From Acidimicrobiia bacterium (GTDB lineage Bacteria > Actinomycetota > Acidimicrobiia > Spongiisociales > ZC4RG35), in the NCBI GenBank assembly GCA_012270885.1, contig JAAXHN010000009.1:1-48570 (forward strand): 48,570 bases of DNA. Reading direction: 5' to 3'. Positions 42,195 to 48,570 of the stretch are shown piece by piece; the first letter of the stretch is position 1; the number at the start of each line of letters is the position of its first letter. The notes under the pieces are model-generated. The model had not been told where the DNA came from, searched no databases, and saw nothing but the letters and a program-made list of their open reading frames with translations. Made by a program: the position numbers and the translations under genes.

Positions 42195-42612
42195 GCCCGG
42201 ATCGAGCCCTCTCCCCCCGGCGCGGGTGCTGGTCGCCAAGAGCAGCCTGGACGGCCACTGGCGGGGAGTGGCGGTGGTGGCCCGGGCCCTCCGCGAGGCG
42301 GGATTCGAGGTGATCCTGGGAGGGATGCTCCGTCCCAGCGAGATGGCGAGCGTGGCCGCCGCCGAGGACGTGGACCTGGTGGGCATCAATGTCGGCGGCC
42401 GGGTGGAGGTGGTGGAGAGAGCGCTGGACGAGATGGAGGCGGCGGGATTGGGCGACGTCCCGGTGTTCGTGGGGGGGACCGTGCCTCCCCAGGCCATTCC
42501 CCGGCTGACCGACCGGGGGGTGGGGGTGTTCCCCCCGGGGAGTTCCCTCTCGGCGATCGTGGAGGAGGCCCGCCGGCTCACCGGCCGAGCTTTCCCCGCT
42601 CAGAGGCTTTAG
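42187..42612 (+). CDS. B12-binding small subunit of acyl-CoA mutase
   Basis: The 141-residue protein is the cobalamin-binding Rossmann-like domain of a two-subunit mutase. The base-off motif DxHxxG is DGHWRG, in KSSLDGHWRGVAVVARALREAGFEVI, and its His provides the lower cobalt ligand. VDLVGINVGG and PVFVGGTVPPQ match the SxL and GG elements that hold the nucleotide tail. GTG 42187 overlaps the large-subunit stop by 8 nt. The short polar leader before ARVLVAKSS is longer than the minimum and may help subunit contact. Confidence 0.88.
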   Translation: MSEPGSSPLPPARVLVAKSSLDGHWRGVAVVARALREAGFEVILGGMLRPSEMASVAAAEDVDLVGINVGGRVEVVERALDEMEAAGLGDVPVFVGGTVPPQAIPRLTDRGVGVFPPGSSLSAIVEEARRLTGRAFPAQRL

Positions 42613-42673
42613 GGGTGCTCCGCACTGGTAACTTTAAGCCCGTATTCTCGACGAGCACACAGGAGATACCCCA

Positions 42674-44407
42674 ATGGTGATGACCCCTAGCGAGGCTTTG
42701 GTAGAGACCCTCCGAGTGGAGAGAGTGACCGAGATCCCTGGGATTGTCGGATCGGCTTTCATGGATGCACTTGACCTTCTCCCCGCAGCCGGCATCCGGT
42801 TCGTGCCGGTCCGTCACGAACAGAACGCCGCCCACATGGCCGACACCTACGCCCGGACGACCGGCCGGCCCTCAGTTTGCACCGCCCAGAACGGGCCGGG
42901 GATCACCAACATGGTCACCGGCATCGCCGCCGCCTATCACGCCCACTCCCCGGTGGTGATCCTCACCCCTTCGGCAACTTCGGGCTCGGTGGGACTGGAC
43001 GGATTCCAGGAAGTGGAACAGCTCTCCATATTTCGCTCCATCACCAAATTCCAACTCCAGGTTCCCCGCCCCGATCGCATGGCCGAATCGATACGGACCG
43101 CCTTCCGGATGGCCATGGCCCACCTCGGACCCGTCCAGGTGGACATCCCCCGCGACTTCTTCTATGGCGAGTCCCACGAAGACATCCTCGAGCCGAATCA
43201 GTACCGCTCCGAAGAGCGGGGTGCGGGCGATCCCGCCCTGTTAGACCGGGCTGCCGCCATCCTGTCGGAAGCCCGCAACCCGGTGATCGTGGCCGGGTAC
43301 GGAGCCGTGCTGTCGGGCGCCTACCAAGAGACGGCCCGGCTGGCCGAGCAACTCGGCGCGCCGGTGGCCGCTTCCTATCTCCACAACGACGCCTTCCCCT
43401 ACACCCACCCTCTCTCGGTGGGTCCCCTGGGCTACATGGGATCGAAGGCGGCCATGGAGCTTCTGTCCGAGGCCGATGTGGTGCTGATGCTGGGCTGTCG
43501 GATCAACGTGTTCGGCACGGTCCCCCAGTACGGTCTCGACTTCTATCCCCAATCGGCGAAGGTGGTGCAGATCGACATAGATCCCGAGCAGCTTGGCCGT
43601 TCCAAGCCCATCGAGTTGGGGATAATCGGCGACGCCCGCCAGGCCGCCGAGGCGATCTCGGCCCGTCTGGCCGCAGGCGGCGAACGCCCGGTGAACGGGG
43701 CGCGGCTGGACCACATCGCCGACGCCAAGGCCCGCTGGGAGAAGGAACTGTCGGCCCGCTCGGCTTCCGACTCGGCTCCCATCAGCCCTCGCCGGGCTCT
43801 CAGCGAATTGGCGGCCCAACTCACCGACGACACCTTCGTCACCACCGACATCGGCAACATCTGCTCGGTCTCCAACGGCTACCTTCGCTTCACCAAGCCC
43901 CGCCGGTTCATGGCCGCCATGGGCTTCGGGAACTGCGGGTTCGCCTATCCGGGGGCGTTGGGGGCCAAACTGGCCTCGCCGGGGTCGCCCGTGGTTGCAA
44001 TAGTCGGTGACGGCGCATGGGGGATGAGTCTCGCCGAGGTAATGACCGCGGTGGAGGAGGACCTGCCGGTGACTGCGGTGGTCTTCAACAACCAGCAGTG
44101 GGGAGCGGAGAAGCGCAACCAGATCGACTTCTACGACGACCGCTACGTGGGCACCAACATCGGACACGACCTGGGAGGATTCAATTTCGCCGAGATCGCC
44201 ACTGCCATGGGCGGGCGGGGGATCAGGGTGACCGACCCGGCCGACCTGAAGGACGCCTTCGGGGAGTCGATCGACCCCGAGGTGGCCACAGTGGTGGAGG
44301 TGATGGTCGACCCCGAGGAATTGGCCGAGCCCTTCCGCCGCGACGCCCTTCAGCAGCCCATCCGGCACCTGGACCGCTATCGGCATCTAGCCGCTGACAC
44401 AACCTAG
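42674..44407 (+). CDS. xsc: Thiamine-diphosphate enzyme of the sulfoacetaldehyde acetyltransferase (Xsc) type
   Basis: The 577-residue protein has three acetolactate-synthase-like domains: a PYR domain with activating Glu in RHEQNAAHMADTYARTTG, a central domain (GYGAVLSGAYQETARLAEQL), and a PP domain with IVGDGAWGMSLAEV and VVFNNQQWGAEKRNQIDF. The blocks TAQNGPGITN, GFQEVEQLSIF and QWGAEKRN with DDRYVGTNI recall Xsc, which converts sulfoacetaldehyde and phosphate to acetyl phosphate and sulfite. An aminotransferase able to make sulfoacetaldehyde from taurine follows immediately (18 nt). Acetolactate synthase or glyoxylate carboligase is less likely, given these motifs. AGGAGA lies about 8 nt upstream of the ATG. 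No phosphotransacetylase is in view. Confidence 0.7.
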   Translation: MVMTPSEALVETLRVERVTEIPGIVGSAFMDALDLLPAAGIRFVPVRHEQNAAHMADTYARTTGRPSVCTAQNGPGITNMVTGIAAAYHAHSPVVILTPSATSGSVGLDGFQEVEQLSIFRSITKFQLQVPRPDRMAESIRTAFRMAMAHLGPVQVDIPRDFFYGESHEDILEPNQYRSEERGAGDPALLDRAAAILSEARNPVIVAGYGAVLSGAYQETARLAEQLGAPVAASYLHNDAFPYTHPLSVGPLGYMGSKAAMELLSEADVVLMLGCRINVFGTVPQYGLDFYPQSAKVVQIDIDPEQLGRSKPIELGIIGDARQAAEAISARLAAGGERPVNGARLDHIADAKARWEKELSARSASDSAPISPRRALSELAAQLTDDTFVTTDIGNICSVSNGYLRFTKPRRFMAAMGFGNCGFAYPGALGAKLASPGSPVVAIVGDGAWGMSLAEVMTAVEEDLPVTAVVFNNQQWGAEKRNQIDFYDDRYVGTNIGHDLGGFNFAEIATAMGGRGIRVTDPADLKDAFGESIDPEVATVVEVMVDPEELAEPFRRDALQQPIRHLDRYRHLAADTT

Positions 44408-44425
44408 CAACGAGGAGAGGTTTCT

Positions 44426-45766
44426 ATGACCACCACTCTCACCACCAGCGCCCTGGCGCACACCGTCCTGCACTTCACTCCGGGGAAGCTGTTGCGGAGC
44501 GGCGCGGCGCCGATCTTCGTACGCGGGGAGGGCATCCGCATCTGGGACCAGGAGGGGAACTCCTACATCGACGGACTGGCCGGATTGTTCTCGGTCCAGA
44601 TCGGCCACGGCCGGGCTGACATCGCCGCCGCAGCCGGCGAGCAGATGAAGACCCTCGCCTACATGCCGTCGTGGTCGGCCACCACGCCGGCCACTATCGA
44701 GGCGTCTAATCTGATCGCCTCCCTCGCCCCTGGCGATCTGGATGTGGTGTTCCTGGTCTCCTCGGGGTCGGAAGCGGTGGAGTCGGCCATCAAATTCTCC
44801 CGCCAGTATCACTCGGCCCGCAACGAGCCACAGAGGGTGAAGGTGATCAGTCGCAACCTGGCCTATCACGGGACCACCATGGGGGCGCTGTCCGCCACCG
44901 GCCTCACCGGCATCCGGGAGGCCTACGGCCCGCTGCTGTACGGGTTCCGCAAGGTCCCCAACACGCTGGGGTTTGACGACGGGATGGAAGCGGCCGCCCG
45001 CGTGGAGGAGGCAATCGTGGAGGAGGGCCCCGAGTCGGTGGCCATGGTGTTGGCCGAGCCGGTGCAGAACGGTGGAGGCTCGATCGTACCCCCCGCCGGC
45101 TACTGGCAGGAACTGCGCCGCATCTGTGACCGCTACGGCGTGCTATTGTGCGCGGACGAGGTCATCAACGGGTTCGGACGCCTGGGAGAGTGGTTCGGGT
45201 CGGACGTGATGGGAGTGGTCCCTGACCTCCTTACCTTCGCCAAGGGCGCCACTTCATCTTACGCGCCGATCGGAGGGCTGTTGGTCCGCCAACCTGTCTT
45301 CGATGAACTGCTGGACTCCCACATCGGCATGTTCAACCACGGGGCCACCTGGGGAGGACATCCGGTGGTGGCCGCCACCTCAATCGCCAATCTCACCGCT
45401 CTCCGCGACGAGGACGCGGTGGGCAACGTGCGCGGCCTGGCCGGGCACTTCCGGGAGCAACTCGACCGGATGGCCGCCGGGCACCGTATGGTAAGCGAAG
45501 TGCGGGGCATGGGGTTCTTCTACGCAGTGGAACTGACCGCCGACCGGGAGACCGGGCGGCGCCTGACCCCCGAACAGGAGGCGGTGCTGTTGAAGGAGAC
45601 GCTCCCTCCCATCATGATGGAGGAGGGCCTCTACACCCGCGCCGACGACCGCGGGGAACCGAAGATTCTCCTGTGCCCGCCTCTGATCTCCACCCGCTCG
45701 GACATCGACGAGATGGTCTCGATGGTCGACCGGACCCTGGACCGGGCCGGCGCCATGGAGTGGTGA
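44426..45766 (+). CDS. Class III PLP aminotransferase (taurine:pyruvate/omega-amino acid type)
   Basis: This 446-residue fold-type I aminotransferase has a PLP-phosphate site in VSSGSEAVESAIKFSRQYH, the aromatic stacking region YHGTTMGALSATG, the Asp that contacts the pyridine N in CADEVINGFGRLG, and the Schiff-base Lys in LTFAKGATSSYAPIGG. FNHGATWGGHPVVAAT and the Arg-containing C-terminus are typical of omega-amino-acid:pyruvate and taurine:pyruvate aminotransferases. Next to an Xsc-like enzyme, a taurine or hypotaurine substrate is the simplest reading, but beta-alanine or similar amines are possible. Confidence 0.82.
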   Translation: MTTTLTTSALAHTVLHFTPGKLLRSGAAPIFVRGEGIRIWDQEGNSYIDGLAGLFSVQIGHGRADIAAAAGEQMKTLAYMPSWSATTPATIEASNLIASLAPGDLDVVFLVSSGSEAVESAIKFSRQYHSARNEPQRVKVISRNLAYHGTTMGALSATGLTGIREAYGPLLYGFRKVPNTLGFDDGMEAAARVEEAIVEEGPESVAMVLAEPVQNGGGSIVPPAGYWQELRRICDRYGVLLCADEVINGFGRLGEWFGSDVMGVVPDLLTFAKGATSSYAPIGGLLVRQPVFDELLDSHIGMFNHGATWGGHPVVAATSIANLTALRDEDAVGNVRGLAGHFREQLDRMAAGHRMVSEVRGMGFFYAVELTADRETGRRLTPEQEAVLLKETLPPIMMEEGLYTRADDRGEPKILLCPPLISTRSDIDEMVSMVDRTLDRAGAMEW

Positions 45767-45827
45767 GATCCGCGGATCCGACAATCGCCACGCAAACGCA
45801 CGCCTTCAGTTATAGGGAGCCGTCCAC

Positions 45828-47378
45828 ATGAGCATCAGCAACATCGCCGGGGTCGTCCGGCACCACGCCGCCGCACAGCCCGACAAGACCGCGCTGGTCT
45901 ACGGAACCGAAGAGGTCACTTTCGCCGAACTCGACGCACGCTCGAGCCGGACCGCCAACGCCATGGCGGCGGCCGGGGTGGGACACGGGGACCATGTCGG
46001 GTTCCTGGACAAGAACTGCATGGAGTTCTTCGACTTCCTGTTCGGCGCGGCCAAGCTGGGGGCCGTTCACGCCGGCATCAACTGGCGGCTGACGCCCCGA
46101 GAGATCACCGGCGTGGTGAACGACGCCGAGATCAAGCTGTTGATCGTGGGAGAGGAGTACGTACCCATCCTCGACGAGATAGCCGGTGACCTGAAAACGG
46201 TGGAGAAGATTCTGGTTGTGGGCGGCCACAGGAGCCACCAGTCCTTCGAGAAATGGCGCGACAGCCACCCCGACACCGATCCGGGAGGAGGAGCCGAAGG
46301 GGACGACACGGTGTTCCTGCTGTACTCCTCGGGCACCACCGGATTCCCCAAAGGCGTGATGATCCCCAACGACGCCTTCATGGAGCTGAAGAAGATGTGC
46401 TCGCCGATGTGGGGCTTCGACGGCGACTCGGTGAACCTGGTCAACCTCCCCATGTTCCACATCGGCGGGGTCGGTTGGTCGTGTCTGGGTTTGTACAACG
46501 GCAACACCTCGATCGTCGCCCGGGACAACATCCCGCAGTTGCTGGTGGACCTGACCGTCGACCATCAGGTCTCGAACGCCTTCCTGGTGCCGGTGCTGTT
46601 GCAGTTCATGCTGACCGTCCCGGGAGTGGAAGACGCCGACTTCTCGGCGCTCCGGACCATCGTCTACGGCGGCTCGCCCATCTCCGAAGAGGTGCTCAAC
46701 CAGTCCATCGAGGTGCTGGGCTGTGAGTTCGCGGGTGCCTACGGGCTCACGGAGTCCTGCAACGGCGTGACCACGCTCTTTCCCGACGAGCACGATCCCG
46801 GCGGCCCATATGCCTACCGGATGCTGTCGGTGGGCCGTCCCCATCCCAACGTGGAACTCAAGATCGTTGACCCGGTCTCGACCGAGGAACTGGGAACCGA
46901 CGACGTTGGCGAGATCTGGTTGCGCTCTCCCCAGTTGATGAGCGGCTACTGGAAGAACCCGCAGGCCACCGCCGAGACGGTCAATGCCGAGGGTTGGATG
47001 CGCACTGGAGACGCGGGATCGGTGGACGCCGACGGGTTCGTGTACATCCGGGACCGGATCAAGGACATGATCATCTCGGGCGGGGAGAACATCTACCCCG
47101 CCGAGGTTGAGAACGCCCTGATGGAGCATCCGGGGGTGGCCGACGTGGCCGTGATCGGCGTGCCCAGCGAGAGGTGGGGCGAGACGCCCCGGGCGGTGAT
47201 CGTCGCAGCCGGCGACGAGGCGCCCACCGAAGCCGAGATCATCGAGTTCTGCCGGAGCCGGATCGCCCACTACAAGTGTCCCACCTCGGTGGGGACCATC
47301 GACGCCATTCCCCGCAACCCGTCTGGAAAGATCCTCAAGGGCGACCTGCGGGACATGTACCTGGCGTCCCAGGGTTAG
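45828..47378 (+). CDS. Acyl-CoA synthetase (AMP-forming, FadD-like)
   Basis: The 516-residue adenylate-forming ligase has the P-loop LLYSSGTTGFPKGVM, the A5-like AGAYGLTESCNGVTTLFPD, the hinge YIRDRIKDMIISGGENIYPAEVE and the catalytic Lys in PRNPSGKILKGDLR. The domain layout is that of medium/long-chain or aromatic acyl-CoA ligases. Its place in the mutase/Xsc-like cluster suggests it makes the CoA thioester used by the mutase (inference). AGGGAG precedes the ATG. The LLM oxidoreductase follows after 12 nt. Confidence 0.9.
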   Translation: MSISNIAGVVRHHAAAQPDKTALVYGTEEVTFAELDARSSRTANAMAAAGVGHGDHVGFLDKNCMEFFDFLFGAAKLGAVHAGINWRLTPREITGVVNDAEIKLLIVGEEYVPILDEIAGDLKTVEKILVVGGHRSHQSFEKWRDSHPDTDPGGGAEGDDTVFLLYSSGTTGFPKGVMIPNDAFMELKKMCSPMWGFDGDSVNLVNLPMFHIGGVGWSCLGLYNGNTSIVARDNIPQLLVDLTVDHQVSNAFLVPVLLQFMLTVPGVEDADFSALRTIVYGGSPISEEVLNQSIEVLGCEFAGAYGLTESCNGVTTLFPDEHDPGGPYAYRMLSVGRPHPNVELKIVDPVSTEELGTDDVGEIWLRSPQLMSGYWKNPQATAETVNAEGWMRTGDAGSVDADGFVYIRDRIKDMIISGGENIYPAEVENALMEHPGVADVAVIGVPSERWGETPRAVIVAAGDEAPTEAEIIEFCRSRIAHYKCPTSVGTIDAIPRNPSGKILKGDLRDMYLASQG

Positions 47379-47390
47379 GAAGGAGGCGCC

Positions 47391-48308
47391 ATGCACATAG
47401 GGGCGGTATTCCCTCAAATCGAGATCGGCTCCGACCGGGCCGCGGTCCGCGCCTGGACGGAGACCGCCGAAGGGCTGGGTTTCGACTCGATCCTCGTCTA
47501 CGAACACGTCCTGGGGGCGGACCCCTCCCGCCACGTTCTCACCGGCCCCTACACCCACACCGACGGCTTTCACGAGCCGTTCGTCCTGTTCGGGTACATG
47601 GCCGGGATAACCTCGCGGATAGAACTGTGGCTGGGAGTGCTGGTGCTGCCCCAGCGACAGACCGCCCTTGTGGCCAAGCAGGCCGCCACCCTGGACCTCC
47701 TGTCCGGCGAGCGGTTCACCCTGGGGGTGGGGGTGGGCTGGAACCAGGTCGAGTTCCAGGCCCTCGGCCAGGACTTCCGCACCCGCGGACGGCGGTTCGA
47801 GGAGCAGGTCCAGTTGCTCAACCGACTCTGGGCCCAGGAACTGGTCGACTTCGACGGCGAGTTCGACACGGTGGAGGGAGCGGGGATCAACCATCTGCCC
47901 AACCGGCGCATCCCGCTCTGGATCGGCGGCTGGGCCGACCCGGTGATGAAGCGGATCGGCTGGTGGGCCGACGGCTGGCTGGCCTCGGCCGGGTCCCTCA
48001 AGACCGCCCACCTGCCCGACCGGACCGGCAACACCGAAGGGCTTCGCAACCGGTTCAAACTGGTGGAGGAAGCCGCCCGCGAGAAGGGACGGGACCCCGC
48101 AGAGATCGGCTTGGGGATGCTGGTAGGCGAGGTTGGGTTCACCGGAAGGGTGGGATGGGATCCCGCCGAGTACGCCGAACGCACCCGGGTGTGGGGGACT
48201 GCCGGGGTCACCCATGCCTTTGTGGGAACGATGGGATATGACTTCACGGTCGACCAGCATCTTTCGGCCATGGAGGACTTCATGGCGGCCTACCGGAACG
48301 GCGGGTGA
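47391..48308 (+). CDS. LLM-class flavin/F420-dependent oxidoreductase
   Basis: The 305-residue TIM barrel belongs to the luciferase-like superfamily. It has HIGAVFPQIEIGSDRAAVRAW, FDSILVYEHVLG, LWLGVLVLPQRQTALVAKQAATLDLLSGERFTLGVGVGWN and IPLWIGGWADPVMKRIG. These blocks fit the F420-dependent branch common in actinobacteria, though FMN-dependent monooxygenases, including alkanesulfonate monooxygenases, share the fold. In this context a role in opening a sulfonate or branched acid is possible but unproven. Confidence 0.88.
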   Translation: MHIGAVFPQIEIGSDRAAVRAWTETAEGLGFDSILVYEHVLGADPSRHVLTGPYTHTDGFHEPFVLFGYMAGITSRIELWLGVLVLPQRQTALVAKQAATLDLLSGERFTLGVGVGWNQVEFQALGQDFRTRGRRFEEQVQLLNRLWAQELVDFDGEFDTVEGAGINHLPNRRIPLWIGGWADPVMKRIGWWADGWLASAGSLKTAHLPDRTGNTEGLRNRFKLVEEAAREKGRDPAEIGLGMLVGEVGFTGRVGWDPAEYAERTRVWGTAGVTHAFVGTMGYDFTVDQHLSAMEDFMAAYRNGG

Positions 48309-48349
48309 TTTCGCCTGCCGGGAGCCAACCGGGTTAGATTGGAGAACCG

Positions 48350-48570
48350 ATGAAACAGACCCCGGTGCTGGAGGGCGCGTTCGTCTCCGATCCCGAGCCT
48401 GTCCTGGTGGGAAGCCGGTGCCGCTCCTGCGAGACCGTGGCCTTCCCGGCCAGCTTCACCTGCCCGAATCCCCGCTGCGCACGAAAGGATGTCGTCGCAA
48501 CCTCCCTTTCCCGCACCGGACGGCTGGCCTCCTGGACCACCGTTCACTTCCCGCCTCCCCCGCCCTTCGT
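48350..48570 (+). CDS. DUF35 / OB-fold zinc-ribbon protein, N-terminal part (runs off window)
   Basis: The frame opens at ATG 48350, with GGAGAA just upstream, and is still open at the window edge after 73 codons. It encodes VLEGAFVSDPEPVLVGSRCR, then a zinc-ribbon pattern CRSCETVAFPASFTCPNPRC (CxxC...CxxxxC) and the beginning of an OB-fold. This is the DUF35/rubredoxin-like ChsH2 type that usually partners a thiolase or acyl-CoA hydratase. The next gene beyond the window is therefore likely a thiolase-like protein. Confidence 0.8.
   Translation, partial: MKQTPVLEGAFVSDPEPVLVGSRCRSCETVAFPASFTCPNPRCARKDVVATSLSRTGRLASWTTVHFPPPPPF

Noticed and set aside
40563-42612. Ordinary methylmalonyl-CoA mutase
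   Set aside because: Substrate-binding Arg and active-site His positions are altered, as described in the findings, so this label would mislead.
45810-48260. 816-codon minus-strand ORF
   Set aside because: Antisense shadow of the acyl-CoA ligase and LLM oxidoreductase genes; no domain recognisable.

Overview
The window is high-GC bacterial DNA with the marks of an actinobacterium. It has an actinobacterial-type inositol-3-phosphate synthase, a UPF0182 membrane protein, an initiator tRNA with encoded CCA, an LLM-class (F420-type) oxidoreductase, an ArsC of the kind found in mycothiol users, and dense runs of genes with 4-bp stop/start overlaps. A class such as Acidimicrobiia is my best guess, but this is inference. 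A very acidic three-SLH-domain surface protein and a taurine-type sulfonate module would fit a marine or host-associated lifestyle, also inference.

Layout. 1-4725: two tiny genes at the left edge, a small membrane protein, an SMP-30 lactonase with an HpcH/HpaI aldolase, a LysR regulator, and divergent ino1. 5043-18103 (minus strand): a long run starting at nrdJ (class II, B12-dependent ribonucleotide reductase), which carries a 431-residue LAGLIDADG intein. It continues through a MOSC protein, an orphan DNA methyltransferase, a three-gene ABC-2 exporter, both subunits of a 2-oxoacid dehydrogenase E1, a form-II CoxL-like molybdenum hydroxylase without its partner subunits, and a GNAT remnant. 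18104-18574: a structured divergent intergenic region. 18575-25672: UPF0182, tRNA-fMet, a decayed gene, a tyrosine phosphatase, arsC overlapping a truncated RES-domain gene, and a second ABC exporter. 25760-29446: an acyl-CoA dehydrogenase, a VOC protein, a pterin carbinolamine dehydratase, and a SulP/STAS transporter with no conventional start codon before its first helix. 29526-31122 (minus): a short-chain dehydrogenase and a Fic pseudogene lacking its catalytic core. 31222-33633: the SLH surface protein, with a structured leader and a perfect 13-bp hairpin terminator. 33819-40350 (minus): a sugar-phosphate/inositol-like trio, acetoacetyl-CoA synthetase, an HTD2-type dehydratase and a methyltransferase. 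40563-48570 (plus): a B12-dependent acyl-CoA mutase in two subunits, an Xsc-like thiamine enzyme, a taurine:pyruvate-type aminotransferase, an acyl-CoA ligase, an LLM oxidoreductase and the start of a DUF35 protein.

The most interesting part is the last cluster. The mutase large subunit aligns along its whole length with methylmalonyl-CoA mutase, but by my manual alignment the near-universal active-site His (GYH) is Asn (GYN, residue 222) and the carboxylate-binding Arg is gone. Its substrate is therefore probably not methylmalonyl-CoA. Its neighbours suggest organosulfonate or unusual acyl-CoA metabolism. Several accessory genes are decaying (GNAT, Fic, RES, the tRNA-adjacent gene), each beside intact housekeeping genes.
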